DNA of 64,000 bases, taken from positions 1 through 64,000 of the forward strand of contig NZ_JBLZPK010000023.1 of assembly GCF_049199905.1 (NCBI RefSeq), read 5' to 3'. The first letter of the stretch is position 1. Every line of letters starts with the position of its first letter. A model generated the notes under the pieces. The model worked only from the letters and a program-made list of their open reading frames with translations. It searched no databases and was not told where the DNA came from. The position numbers and the translations under genes were made by a program. Shown here piece by piece: positions 31,118 to 40,200 of the stretch. The stretch comes from Shinella sp032095155 (lineage in GTDB: Bacteria > Pseudomonadota > Alphaproteobacteria > Rhizobiales > Rhizobiaceae).

Positions 31118-32236
31118 ATGGCCATCACGATTACCGCCAACGACGCCAACAAGGACGGCAAGGGCATCGACTTTTCCGCCTATCTGTCGAACTTCAACAA
31201 GACCTTCACGCGCGCAGGCTACGGTGGCTTCAACAGCACCGATCCGATGGCGATGAGCGGCACGCAGTACTATTCGAACGACGCCAGCAAGTACGGCGTC
31301 GTGCTGACGTCGGGCAAGACGGCGTGGAACTACAACATGTCGACGCACAAGATCACCGGTTCGCTGAACACGGTGGAGTTCGGCAATTCGATCGCCCTCG
31401 ACAGCAAGACCAACACCTTCAAGATGGTCTCCGACGTGAAGATCGCCGGCCTTGGCGTGACCGACACGACGCTCGGCGGCCAGCTCCTGAGCGACATCAT
31501 GGGCGGCAAGTCGACGACCGCGGGTGCGACCGCCGGCCTCGTCAAGATCCTGAACGCCAACTCGATCGTCTTCAACGGCAGCACCGGTGATGATGTCTTC
31601 TCCGGCTATGCTAAGAACGACACGTTGAATGGGGGCAACGGCAACGACAAGCTCTATGGCAATGGCGGTGCCGACACGCTGAATGGCGGGAACGGCAATG
31701 ACACGCTGTATGGCGATGCCGGCAATGACACGCTGTCGGGCGGCGCAGGCAACGACAAGCTCTACGGCGGCGCTGGCGACGACACGCTCTCCGGCGGCGA
31801 CGGCAACGATACGCTGAACGGCGGCGCCGGTATCGACACGTTGCGCGGCGGCAACGGTGACGACTTCCTGTTCGGTTATGCTGGCAACGACAAGCTCTAC
31901 GGTGATGCCGGCAACGACACGCTGTCGGGTGGCGCAGGCAACGACAAGCTCAATGGCGGTCTCGGCAACGATAGCCTGACCGGCGGCGCAGGTGCCGATA
32001 CGTTCTACTTCTTCGCCGGTCAGGGCAATGACCGCATCACCGATTTCGAAGCGGGCAAGGCCGGCCTCGATGTCATCCGCCTCGACAAGGCCGTGCTGAA
32101 GAACTTCGCCGACGTTCTCAGCCATGCCACGGAAACGCGTGCGGGCGATCTGGTCATCAAGTATGGCGCAGGCTCGATCACTCTCGAGGGCATCGCCAAG
32201 GCCGACCTGCACACGAGCGACTTCCTGTTCGCATAA
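31118..32236 (+). CDS. Secreted RTX protein with HasA-hemophore-like N-terminal domain
   Basis: 372 residues from ATG 31118 (GGAAGGACTGGGG upstream). Residues 1–150 resemble HasA: DFSAYLSNFNKTF near the start, GGFNSTDPMAMSGTQYY, then SGKTAWNYNMSTHKITGSLN and TVEFGNS. The His77 in STHKITG lines up with the heme-site His83 of HasA, and Tyr72 could correspond to Tyr75 with a shorter loop. No equivalent of His32 is seen. Residues 154–297 are 16 consecutive RTX nonapeptides that bind Ca2+. The tail ends DLHTSDFLFA, a typical type I secretion signal. No N-terminal signal peptide. Likely exported by PrsDE. Heme binding is inferred. Confidence 0.82.
   Translation: MAITITANDANKDGKGIDFSAYLSNFNKTFTRAGYGGFNSTDPMAMSGTQYYSNDASKYGVVLTSGKTAWNYNMSTHKITGSLNTVEFGNSIALDSKTNTFKMVSDVKIAGLGVTDTTLGGQLLSDIMGGKSTTAGATAGLVKILNANSIVFNGSTGDDVFSGYAKNDTLNGGNGNDKLYGNGGADTLNGGNGNDTLYGDAGNDTLSGGAGNDKLYGGAGDDTLSGGDGNDTLNGGAGIDTLRGGNGDDFLFGYAGNDKLYGDAGNDTLSGGAGNDKLNGGLGNDSLTGGAGADTFYFFAGQGNDRITDFEAGKAGLDVIRLDKAVLKNFADVLSHATETRAGDLVIKYGAGSITLEGIAKADLHTSDFLFA
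31577..32008 (+). repeat. 16 tandem RTX nonapeptide coding repeats
   Basis: Sixteen 27-bp units encode GGxGxDxLx repeats such as GGNGNDKLY and GDAGNDTLS. The third and fourth variable positions differ, so the DNA is imperfectly repetitive. It is a coding repeat, not a CRISPR array. Confidence 0.95.
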
Positions 32237-32262
32237 GCCGCCCAGACCTCGGGGTGCTTCAG

Positions 32263-32288
32263 AAAGCCGGGCGCAAGCCCGGCTTTTT
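32263..32288 (+). terminator. Rho-independent terminator of the RTX gene
   Basis: AAAGCCGGGC, loop GCAA, GCCCGGCTTTTT, 27 nt after the stop codon. The RTX gene is monocistronic. Confidence 0.9.
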
Positions 32289-32292
32289 GCTG

Positions 32293-32535
32293 TCAGGGGC
32301 TGTGGTCGGGGTGCAGGACGAGATCGCCCCAGCGCGTGTGCCACAGATCATCCTCATCGACGATGACAAGCTTGCGCCGGTGGATATCGCTTGCAACCAT
32401 CTGCCGGGCGCTGGCGAGCGCGTCCTCGACGGGCAACGGAACGGTGTCCCGCGCCTGCACGGGGTCCGTTATGAAGGCGCAGGGACCGGCAATGCCGTCG
32501 ATCAGCGTGATGACGAGATCGGTTTTCGCGCTCAC
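32293..32535 (-). CDS. Small hypothetical protein
   Basis: About 80 residues if GTG 32535 (VSAKTDLVITLIDGIAG) is used. The open frame extends to 32661, but that part reads like leader sequence. The ribosome binding site is weak and the start is uncertain. The acidic C-terminus contains KLVIVDEDDLWHTRWGDLVL. No family recognised. It lies downstream of betA in the same direction. Confidence 0.4.
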   Translation of the reverse strand: MSAKTDLVITLIDGIAGPCAFITDPVQARDTVPLPVEDALASARQMVASDIHRRKLVIVDEDDLWHTRWGDLVLHPDHSP

Positions 32536-32624
32536 ATGGTGGGTGAAACCTTGTGGTAGATGGGCATGGGCTTCCTCCGGAAATGCCCGCCTAAACCCAC
32601 GCCAATCCCAATCGTTCCAAAGAT

Positions 32625-34277
32625 TTAGCGGTCGCTGACCGCCGCGCGCGGATTGACCCACGGCTCCTGGTTGGAGCGGGCGAGCGGTTGCCTGCCGAGA
32701 ATGTGGTCCGCTGCCTTCTCGCCGGTCATGATCGATGGCGCATTGAGGTTGCCATAGGTCACATGCGGGAAGATCGAACTGTCGGCGACCCGCAGTCCGT
32801 CGACGCCGATGACGCGGGTTTCCGGATCGACCACCGCCATAGGGTCGCTTGCCGCGCCCATGCGGCAGGTGCCGGAGGGATGATAGGCGCTTTCCAGATG
32901 CTCGCGCAGGAAGGCATCGATCTGGTCGTCCGTCTGCACTTTCTCGCCCGGCTGGATTTCCGGTCCGCGGAAATCGTCGAAAGCCTTCTGGCCGAAGATT
33001 TCGCGGGTGAGGCGCACGCAGTGGCGGAATTTGATCCAGTCTTCCTCGTGGCTCATATAGTTGAACTTGATGACCGGGTCGGCCATCGGATCGGCGGAGC
33101 GCAGGGTCACGTTACCGCGCGACTTCGACAGATTGTAGCCGACATGCACCTGGAAGCCGTGGCTCTTCGCCGCCGCCTTGCCGTCATAGGAGATGGCGAC
33201 GGGCAGGAAGTGATACTGGATATCCGGTTGCTTCAGCCCCGGTGCGGAGCGCAGGAAGGCGCAGGCCTCGAACTGGTTGGAGGCGCCGAGACCGCCCTTG
33301 GAGAGCAGCCATTGCGCGCCCGCCACGCCCTGCCAGAACCACGGCAGCCAGGAATAGAGCGAGACCGGCTTGGTGGAAACCTGCTGGAAGTAGAATTCCA
33401 TATGGTCCTGCAGGTTGGCGCCGACGCCGGGACGGTCGACCTTCACCTCGATCCCCATGTCCTTCAGGTGCTGCGCCGGGCCGATGCCCGAGAGCATCAG
33501 CAGCTTCGGCGAGTTGAAGGAGGAGGCCGAGACGATGACCTCCTTGTTGGCCCTCACCACCTCGATCTTGCCGCCGCGCTCGATCTCGACGCCGACGGCC
33601 CGGCCGTTCTCGATGATGATCTTGCGCGCAAAGCAGCGCACCAGCGAGACGTTCGGCCGCTTCAGGGCGGGGCGCAGGTAGGCGTTCGCCGCAGACCAGC
33701 GCCGGCCGTTGTAGATCGTCTGCTCCATCAGGCCGAAACCTTCCTGCTTGGAGCCGTTGTAATCCTCCGTCGTCTCGAAACCGGCCTGCTGGCCGGCCTG
33801 GATGAAGGCATGGAAGAGTGGGTTCGTCACCGGACCACGGCGCACATGCAGCGGCCCGTTGGTACCGCGCCAGCCGGCCTCGCCGCCCAGCGACGTCTCC
33901 AGCCGTTTGTAATAGGGCAGCACGTCCGCATAGGCCCAGCCCTGCGCGCCAAGCTCTTCCCAGCGGTTGAAATCCTCGGCATGGCCGCGCACATAGACGA
34001 GGCCGTTGATGGAGGACGATCCGCCGATCACTTTCCCGCGCGGCGCGGTGATGCGCCGGTTGTTGAGATGCGGCTCGGGCTCGGAGAGGTAGCCCCAGTT
34101 ATAGCGCTTCATGCTCATCGGCCAGGCGAGTGCTGCCGGCATCTGGATGAACGGCCCGATATCCGAGCCGCCATATTCGAGCACCATGACCCTATGCTTG
34201 CCATCCTCCGAGAGGCGATAGGCAATGGCCGAGCCGGCCGAGCCGGAGCCGATGATGATGTAGTCTGCGTTCTGCAT
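32625..34277 (-). CDS. betA: Choline dehydrogenase
   Basis: 550 residues from ATG 34277 (MQNADYIIIGSGSAGSAIAY), a GMC-family FAD enzyme. The dinucleotide motif GSGSAGS, GGSSSINGLVYVRGHAEDF and the C-terminal HPSGTCRMG with active-site His are present. It oxidises choline to betaine aldehyde at the membrane. Last gene of betI–betC–betB–betA, 48 nt after betB. Confidence 0.95.
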   Translation of the reverse strand: MQNADYIIIGSGSAGSAIAYRLSEDGKHRVMVLEYGGSDIGPFIQMPAALAWPMSMKRYNWGYLSEPEPHLNNRRITAPRGKVIGGSSSINGLVYVRGHAEDFNRWEELGAQGWAYADVLPYYKRLETSLGGEAGWRGTNGPLHVRRGPVTNPLFHAFIQAGQQAGFETTEDYNGSKQEGFGLMEQTIYNGRRWSAANAYLRPALKRPNVSLVRCFARKIIIENGRAVGVEIERGGKIEVVRANKEVIVSASSFNSPKLLMLSGIGPAQHLKDMGIEVKVDRPGVGANLQDHMEFYFQQVSTKPVSLYSWLPWFWQGVAGAQWLLSKGGLGASNQFEACAFLRSAPGLKQPDIQYHFLPVAISYDGKAAAKSHGFQVHVGYNLSKSRGNVTLRSADPMADPVIKFNYMSHEEDWIKFRHCVRLTREIFGQKAFDDFRGPEIQPGEKVQTDDQIDAFLREHLESAYHPSGTCRMGAASDPMAVVDPETRVIGVDGLRVADSSIFPHVTYGNLNAPSIMTGEKAADHILGRQPLARSNQEPWVNPRAAVSDR

Positions 34278-34325
34278 GGCGGTCCCCAGCCAATGTTCTT
34301 CCAACGCCCTTTACGGGGCGAAATC

Positions 34326-35789
34326 TCAATACGGCGCCTCGACCTTGCCCATCGACACGTAAACCGTCTTCAGCTCCGAATAGTGCTCCAGCGCCGCCAG
34401 CGAGTTTTCGCGGCCGAAGCCGGATTGCTTGGAGCCGCCGAAGGGGATTTCCACGGGGGCGAGGTTGTAGGCGTTGATCCACAGCGTGCCTGCCTCCAGC
34501 TGATCGACGACGCGGTGGGCGCGGGTGATGTCGGCGGTGAAGACGCCGCCGGAGAGGCCGAATTCGGTCGCGTTGCCGCGTTCGATGACCTCGTCCTCAT
34601 GGTCGAAATCGAGCACGCACATGACGGGGCCGAAGATTTCCTCGCGGGCGATGATCATGTCGTCGGTGACATCGGCAAAGACGGTCGGCTGGATGTAGTA
34701 GCCTTCGGCCGAAACGTCGTTCGGAATGCCGCCGCCGGTCAGCAGCGTCGCGCCTTCGGCCTTGCCCTTTTCGATATAGTCCATGACCTTGTCGCGCTGC
34801 GCCTTGGAGACCATCGGGCCGAGCTGGGTCGCCTCGTCCATCGGGTCGCCGATGACGATTTTCTCCGTACGTTCTTTCAGACGAGACAGGAACCTGTCCT
34901 TGATGCCCTTCTGTACGAAGACGCGGGTGCCGTTCGAGCAGACCTGGCCGGTCGAATAGAAGTTGCCGAGCATTGCGCCACCGATGGCGCTTTCGAGATC
35001 GGCGTCGTCGAAGACGATGAGCGGCGACTTGCCGCCGAGTTCCATCGTGACGTGCTTGAGGTCGGAAGCCGCAGCCCCCGCCACCTTCTTGCCCGTCGGC
35101 ACGGAGCCAGTGAGCGAGACCTTGGCAACGTCCTTGTGGTTGACGAGCAGCGGCCCCGTCGAGCGGTCACCCTGGATGACGTTGTAGAGACCCTTCGGCA
35201 GGCCGGCTTCGACAAGGATTTCCGCGATCTTCAGCGCGCCGAGCGGCGTGTTTTCCGAGGGCTTGAAGACCATGGCATTGCCGCAGACCAGCGCCGGCGC
35301 GCCCTTCCAGCAGGCGATCTGCTGCGGATAGTTCCAGGCGCCGATGCCGACGCAGACACCGAGCGGCACGCGCTTGGTGAAGGCGAAATCCTGGCCGAGC
35401 GGGATATAGTCGCCGTTGAGACCGGCCGCCGCGATGCCGCCGAAGAATTCGAAGGCATCGGCGCCCGAGGTCGGGTCGGCGACGATGGTTTCCTGGATGG
35501 GTTTGCCGGTATCGAGCGTTTCGAGTTCGGACAGCTCGCGATTGCGCTCGCGCATGATCTCGGCGGCGCGTTTGAGGATGCGGCCGCGCGCCGTCGGGCT
35601 CATCGCGGCCCATTCCTTCTGGGCGCGCTTGGCGGATGCGATCGCCTTTTCGACGATCGCGGGCGTTGCGGCATGGAGCTTGGCGATCACCTCGCCGGTA
35701 GCGGGGTAGAGGCTTTCGAAGGGCGTGCCGGCTGTGTCTTCGACATACTCGCCGTCGATGAAATGCGAGGCTTTGGGTTGGGCTCTCAT
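34326..35789 (-). CDS. betB: Betaine aldehyde dehydrogenase
   Basis: 487 residues of the ALDH fold: AWNYPQQIACWKGAPAL, the general base Glu250 in MELGGKSP and the nucleophile Cys284 in GQVCSNGTRVF. Oxidises betaine aldehyde to glycine betaine with NAD(P)+. Its ATG lies one base after the betC stop codon, so the two genes are tightly coupled. Confidence 0.97.
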   Translation of the reverse strand: MRAQPKASHFIDGEYVEDTAGTPFESLYPATGEVIAKLHAATPAIVEKAIASAKRAQKEWAAMSPTARGRILKRAAEIMRERNRELSELETLDTGKPIQETIVADPTSGADAFEFFGGIAAAGLNGDYIPLGQDFAFTKRVPLGVCVGIGAWNYPQQIACWKGAPALVCGNAMVFKPSENTPLGALKIAEILVEAGLPKGLYNVIQGDRSTGPLLVNHKDVAKVSLTGSVPTGKKVAGAAASDLKHVTMELGGKSPLIVFDDADLESAIGGAMLGNFYSTGQVCSNGTRVFVQKGIKDRFLSRLKERTEKIVIGDPMDEATQLGPMVSKAQRDKVMDYIEKGKAEGATLLTGGGIPNDVSAEGYYIQPTVFADVTDDMIIAREEIFGPVMCVLDFDHEDEVIERGNATEFGLSGGVFTADITRAHRVVDQLEAGTLWINAYNLAPVEIPFGGSKQSGFGRENSLAALEHYSELKTVYVSMGKVEAPY

Positions 35790-35790
35790 C

Positions 35791-37320
35791 TTATTCTCCC
35801 CGCGGATAGCGTTTGGATTCCTCGAGATTGTCGAGGTTCATGTGGTTGCGCATGTAGCGTTCGGATGCCTTTTGCAGCGGCTGGTGGTCCCAGGGGTAAT
35901 AGGCGCCGTTCCTCAACGCCTCATAGACCACCCAGCGCCGCGCCTGGCTTTCGCGCACGGCGGCGTCGAATTCGGCCATGTCCCAGCGCGCCTCGCGCAT
36001 CTGCCGGAAGGCGGCGAGTGTCGCCTGGATGACTGTGTCTTCCGACGTGGCGAGGTTGGTGAGTTCGTGCGGATCGGCCTCGAGGTCGTAAAGCTGCTCG
36101 GGGTCGAGTTCGCAGTGAATGTATTTCCACTTGCCCTCGCGGATGCCGACGATCGGCGCGTAGGAGGCTTCCGCCGCATATTCCATCAGCACGGGCGAGA
36201 TGCGCTCCGCGCCGTTGATGATCGGCAGCAGGCTTTCGCCATCCGTCCAGGGCATCACCTCGTCCATGGAAATGCCGGCGAGATCGCAGAGCGTCGGCGT
36301 CACATCGAGATTGGAGGAGGGGGCAAGATGCAGGCCGGGTGTTACGCCGGGGCCGGCGACCATCAGGGGCACGCGGGCAGACCCCTCGAAGAAGTTCATC
36401 TTGAACCACAGGCCGCGCTCGCCGAGCATGTCGCCATGATCGGAGCAGAAGAAGATCAGCGTGTTGTCGAGCATGCGGGTGCGCGTCAGCGTATCGACAA
36501 GCTCGCCGACCTTTTCGTCGAGATAGGAAATGTTGGCGAAATAGGCCTGGCGCGAGCGGCGCACATGCTCGCCGTTGATGGCGAACTTGGCATAGTCGCA
36601 GGAATGCAGGATGCGGGCGGAATGCTGATCCTGCTCGTCCAGCATTCCGACATCGGGCAAGAGGTGCTCGCAATCCTCATAGAGGTCCCAGAATTTTTTG
36701 CGCGCGACATAGGGATCGTGCGGGTGGGTGAAGGAGACGGTCACGCACCACGGGCGGCGATACTGGTCGTCGTTGTCGCGCGAGAGCTGGTAGAGTTTCT
36801 GGTTGGCGAGGAAGGCGACCTCGTCGTCATATTCCATCTGGTTGGTGATTTCGGCGACACCCGCGCCCGTCACCGAGCCCATATTGTGATACCACCAGTC
36901 GATGCGCTCGCCCGGCTTGCGATAATCCGGCGTCCAGCCGAAATCGGCCGGGTAGATATCGGTGGTCAGCCGCTCCTCGAAACCATGCAGCTGGTCAGGC
37001 CCGACGAAATGCATCTTGCCCGACAGCGCCGTGTAGTAACCGGCGCGGCGCAGGTGGTGCGCGAAGGTCGGGATGGAGGAGACGTATTCGGCCGCATTGT
37101 CATAGACCCGCGTGCGGCTCGGCAGCTGGCCGGCCATGAAGGAGGCGCGGGCCGGCGCGCAGAGCGGCGAGGACGTGTAGTTGTTGCGGAAGCGCGCCGA
37201 GCGGGCGGCGAGCGCCTTCATATTCGGCGCATAAAGCCAGTCCGCCGGCCCATCGGGGAAAAACGTCCCGTTGAGCTGGTCGACCATGATGATCAGGATA
37301 TTCGGCTTGCTGGCGGTCAC
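35791..37320 (-). CDS. betC: Choline-sulfatase
   Basis: 509 residues starting at GTG 37320 (MTASKPNILIIMVDQLNG). The sulfatase signature is SPLCAPARASFMAG, with Cys54 the residue converted to formylglycine. Asp/Asn metal ligands appear in IMVDQ and FFCSDHGDMLGERG. Hydrolyses choline-O-sulfate to choline and sulfate, feeding BetA/BetB and supplying sulfate. It lies 29 nt after betI. The betC-containing operon is characteristic of Sinorhizobium and relatives. Confidence 0.96.
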   Translation of the reverse strand: MTASKPNILIIMVDQLNGTFFPDGPADWLYAPNMKALAARSARFRNNYTSSPLCAPARASFMAGQLPSRTRVYDNAAEYVSSIPTFAHHLRRAGYYTALSGKMHFVGPDQLHGFEERLTTDIYPADFGWTPDYRKPGERIDWWYHNMGSVTGAGVAEITNQMEYDDEVAFLANQKLYQLSRDNDDQYRRPWCVTVSFTHPHDPYVARKKFWDLYEDCEHLLPDVGMLDEQDQHSARILHSCDYAKFAINGEHVRRSRQAYFANISYLDEKVGELVDTLTRTRMLDNTLIFFCSDHGDMLGERGLWFKMNFFEGSARVPLMVAGPGVTPGLHLAPSSNLDVTPTLCDLAGISMDEVMPWTDGESLLPIINGAERISPVLMEYAAEASYAPIVGIREGKWKYIHCELDPEQLYDLEADPHELTNLATSEDTVIQATLAAFRQMREARWDMAEFDAAVRESQARRWVVYEALRNGAYYPWDHQPLQKASERYMRNHMNLDNLEESKRYPRGE

Positions 37321-37349
37321 GGACAGGTCCTTGGAAAATGAAATCAGAA

Positions 37350-37985
37350 TTAGCGTTTCTCTGTGACAGACACTCGCCGGCCCGCGTCGGGTAAAGCAGC
37401 ACCCGCGACAGCGGCAAGCTGTGCATCCACGTAGCTCTCGGTTAGCGCGATCGAGGTGGCGATGCTGACCGGTGCGGAGCGCAAGCCCTGCCGCAGGTAT
37501 AGCCCGTCGATCATCGCCGCGGCACCATCGGCGATTTGCGCGGCGTTCTCAGCCGCGCAGAGCTGCTTGAGGCTGGAGAGCAGGCTGGAATTCAGCCGCC
37601 GCGCATAGACGACGAGCAGCCGACGAACCGCCTCGGAACGCTGCGCCTCGGAATAGAAGGCAAGCCACGCGGCCACCGTTTCCGGCGCAAACTGATGCGC
37701 CTGGAAATTCACGCGGATAACCGCCGAGAGCCGTTCCCGCGGCGTGCGCGCCTCCCTGAGGGCCGCCACGGCGTCCGTGCGTAATTGGCGCAGCAGGCTG
37801 CGGATCGTCTCGATGACCAGCTGTTCCTTGGAGCCGAAATAGTGATGGGCAAGCGCCGGCGACACGCCGGCATGGCGGGCGATTTCCGACATGGTCACGG
37901 TCAGCGAGCCGTGATCGCCGACCGCTCTCAGCGTCGCGTCCACCAGCGCCTTGCGGCGCACCGGCTCCATCCCAACCTTCGGCAT
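37350..37985 (-). CDS. betI: TetR-family repressor BetI
   Basis: 211 residues from ATG 37985 (GGGGA upstream). The N-terminal TetR helix-turn-helix includes VTMSEIARHAGVSPALAHHYF, followed by the all-helical ligand domain typical of BetI. It represses the bet operon in the absence of choline (known for E. coli and rhizobia). Its own promoter region contains the palindrome ATTGATCGATCAAT. Confidence 0.94.
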   Translation of the reverse strand: MPKVGMEPVRRKALVDATLRAVGDHGSLTVTMSEIARHAGVSPALAHHYFGSKEQLVIETIRSLLRQLRTDAVAALREARTPRERLSAVIRVNFQAHQFAPETVAAWLAFYSEAQRSEAVRRLLVVYARRLNSSLLSSLKQLCAAENAAQIADGAAAMIDGLYLRQGLRSAPVSIATSIALTESYVDAQLAAVAGAALPDAGRRVSVTEKR

Positions 37986-38013
37986 GTCATTCCCCTGATT
38001 TTTATCAAGCGTA

Positions 38014-38036
38014 TTTTTAATTGATCGATCAATCAA
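38014..38036. promoter_or_regulatory. Candidate BetI operator
   Basis: The perfect 14-bp palindrome ATTGATCGATCAAT (38020–38033) is set in TTTTTAATTGATCGATCAATCAAT, 35 nt before the betI start. TetR-type palindromes overlapping their own promoters are typical. It also lies about 100 nt from the divergent HdeD gene. Confidence 0.6.
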
Positions 38037-38136
38037 TAAAAATCTTCGGCGTCGGCAGGAGTTCAATCAGATGTCGCAAAGGCGCATTATTTCGTGTTAG
38101 GCTGGTTTTGTTTTCATTCAATTTTCGAGGTGCGTC

Positions 38137-38685
38137 ATGGTCCTCTCTCCCGGAATGAACCCATTCTCCGACGTCCGCGCCAAATGGGGCTGGTTCGTCG
38201 CCCTCGGCGTCGTCCTGCTCGTTTTCGGCGGCATCGCGGCAGCCAATCTCTTCATCGCGACGGTCGCCTCGGTCTACTATGTCGGCATGTTGATGATCGT
38301 CGGCGGCGCCGTGCATCTTGCCCATGCCTTCGAGGTCAAAGCCTGGCGCGAGACGATCGCTTGGGCGCTGAGCGCGCTGCTTTATCTGGCAGCCGGCGTG
38401 CTCGCCTTCGTCAACCCGGTGCTGACCTCCGCCGTCCTGACCCTGCTGATGGCCGCGGCCCTGCTCGTCGCCGGCGTCTTCCGCATCTTCGCGGCCTGGC
38501 GCGTGCGCCCGGAAAAGGGTTGGGGCTGGCTGATGGCGGGCGGCATTGTCACCGCGCTTGCGGGTCTCGTCTTCCTGCTCGGTTGGCCGGTCAACAGCCT
38601 GTGGCTGCTCGGCCTTTTCCTCGCCTTCGATCTCGCCATGCAGGGCTGGGCGCTCATCGGTTTCGGCCTTGCGCTGCGCAAATAA
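38137..38685 (+). CDS. HdeD-family membrane protein
   Basis: 182 residues with six hydrophobic segments in three repeated pairs, as in HdeD (DUF308): WFVALGVVLLVFGGIAAANL, YYVGMLMIVGGAVHLAHAF and GWGWLMAGGIVTALAGLVFL. HdeD is linked to acid resistance in E. coli; here the role is unknown. It diverges from betI. Confidence 0.88.
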   Translation: MVLSPGMNPFSDVRAKWGWFVALGVVLLVFGGIAAANLFIATVASVYYVGMLMIVGGAVHLAHAFEVKAWRETIAWALSALLYLAAGVLAFVNPVLTSAVLTLLMAAALLVAGVFRIFAAWRVRPEKGWGWLMAGGIVTALAGLVFLLGWPVNSLWLLGLFLAFDLAMQGWALIGFGLALRK

Positions 38686-38742
38686 GCGCTGCCCTTTACC
38701 TCCCGCCGCCATCGGCCCATCATGCCGGCGGGAGGATTCTTC

Positions 38743-39909
38743 ATGGACGTTTCCATCATCGGCTGGGCGCATACGCGCTTCGGCAAGCTCGAAGGCGAGA
38801 CGGTCGAGAGCCTGGTCGTGACCGTTGCGCGCGAGGCGATCGCCCATGCGGGGCTTGCGGCCGGCGATATCGACGAGATCGTGCTCGGTCATTTCAACGC
38901 CGGTTTCTCGCCGCAGGATTTTACCGCGAGCCTCGTGCTGCAAGCCGATAACGCCTTGCGCTTCAAGCCGGCGACGCGGGTGGAAAATGCCTGCGCCACG
39001 GGCTCGGCCGCCGTGCACCAGGGCATCCGTGCCATCCGCGCCGGTGCCGCACGCCATGTGCTGGTCGTCGGTGTCGAGCAGATGACGAAGACGCCCGCCG
39101 CCGAGATCGGCGCGAACCTGTTGAAAGCCTCCTATCTACCCGAGGACGGCGACACGCCGGCCGGTTTTGCCGGCGTCTTCGGCCGCATCGCCTCCGCCTA
39201 TTTCCAGCGCCACGGCGACCAGTCCGATGCGCTTGCCGCCATCGCCGCCAAGAACCATAAAAACGGCGTCGCCAATCCCTATGCCCAGATGCAGAAGGAC
39301 CTCGGCTTCGATTTCTGCCGCACCGAAAGCGAGAAGAACCCCTTCGTCGCCGGGCCGCTGAAACGCACCGATTGCTCGCTGGTCTCCGACGGCGCCGCCG
39401 CCTTGGTGCTAGCCTCTTCCGATGCCGCCGCCAGCGCGCCGCGGGCCATAACCTTCCGCGCCGCCGCGCATGTGCAGGATTTCCTGCCGATGTCGAAGCG
39501 CGACATCCTGATGTTCGAGGGCTGCACGGAAGCGTGGCGGCAGGCGCTGGCGCAGGCCGGCGCCACGCTCGGCGATCTCTCCTTCGTCGAAACCCATGAC
39601 TGCTTCACCATCGCCGAGCTGATCGAATACGAAGCGATGGGCCTTGCCAGGCCGGGCGAGGGCGGCAGACTGGCGCTCTCGGGTGAAACCGCGAAAGACG
39701 GCCGCCTGCCGATCAATCCCTCCGGCGGCCTGAAATCGAAGGGGCATCCGATCGGCGCGACCGGCGTTTCCATGCATGTGCTGACGGCCATGCAGCTTGC
39801 CGGCGAGGCAGGTGGCATCCAGGTGCCGGGCGCCACGCTTGGCGGCCTCTTCAACATGGGCGGGGCGGCCGTCGCGAACTATGTCTCCATCCTCGAACGG
39901 AAGCACTGA
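38743..39909 (+). CDS. Thiolase-family acyltransferase (SCP-x/acetyl-CoA acetyltransferase type)
   Basis: 388 residues from ATG 38743 (GGAGGATTC upstream). The catalytic Cys lies in VENACATGSAAVHQG, His in VETHDCFTIAELIEYEAMG, and the C-terminal motif is GGLKSKGHPIGATG. It belongs to the non-classical SCP-x-like thiolases that act on longer or branched acyl-CoA or serve as uncharacterised acetyl-CoA acetyltransferases. No partner OB-fold protein is adjacent. Convergent with the HTH antitoxin gene, 12 nt between stops. Confidence 0.9.
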   Translation: MDVSIIGWAHTRFGKLEGETVESLVVTVAREAIAHAGLAAGDIDEIVLGHFNAGFSPQDFTASLVLQADNALRFKPATRVENACATGSAAVHQGIRAIRAGAARHVLVVGVEQMTKTPAAEIGANLLKASYLPEDGDTPAGFAGVFGRIASAYFQRHGDQSDALAAIAAKNHKNGVANPYAQMQKDLGFDFCRTESEKNPFVAGPLKRTDCSLVSDGAAALVLASSDAAASAPRAITFRAAAHVQDFLPMSKRDILMFEGCTEAWRQALAQAGATLGDLSFVETHDCFTIAELIEYEAMGLARPGEGGRLALSGETAKDGRLPINPSGGLKSKGHPIGATGVSMHVLTAMQLAGEAGGIQVPGATLGGLFNMGGAAVANYVSILERKH

Positions 39910-39921
39910 GACGAGGGCGAC

Positions 39922-40200
39922 CTATGCGACCGCCTTTGCCACCAGATCAGGGTGCTGCCCGATCACCCGCACATAGGCGACGGCGAAATCCGGGGCGGTC
40001 GCGCGGGCCTGTTCCCAGTCGCGCAAGGTCCCGACCGGCACACGGAAGCGATCCGCGAATTCGGTCTGGGACAAGCCGAGCGCGGTTCTGGTCCTGCGGA
40101 TCAGCCGTGCGCGCTGGCCGCGGTTCATCGCCTCGACCGTGATATCGAAATCCTCCGGATCCGCTGGATCAGAGGGAAGAATGATAGGCGTTTTCTTCAC
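39922..40200 (-). CDS. HTH (XRE-type) antitoxin paired with BrnT
   Basis: 92 residues; the helix-turn-helix is TALGLSQTEFADRFRVPVGT followed by LRDWEQ. The N-terminus is Asp/Pro-rich (SDPADPEDFDITVEAMNRG), plausibly the toxin-contact arm. Its start lies 32 nt inside the toxin gene. Here the usual BrnA partner is replaced by an XRE-type protein, seen in some other BrnT loci (recalled). It should bind the two inverted repeats upstream of the toxin. Confidence 0.8.
   Translation of the reverse strand: MKKTPIILPSDPADPEDFDITVEAMNRGQRARLIRRTRTALGLSQTEFADRFRVPVGTLRDWEQARATAPDFAVAYVRVIGQHPDLVAKAVA

Noticed and set aside
31577..32008. CRISPR-like regular repeats
   Set aside because: The 27-bp periodicity is the coding of RTX nonapeptides; there are no spacers.
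32536..32661. N-terminal extension of the small gene at 32293
   Set aside because: The extension has no ribosome binding site and reads like untranslated leader; a short frame MPIYHKVSPTM stops at once.
32688..36032. 1114-residue open frame on the plus strand over betAB
   Set aside because: Antisense shadow; betA and betB occupy the other strand with intact motifs.
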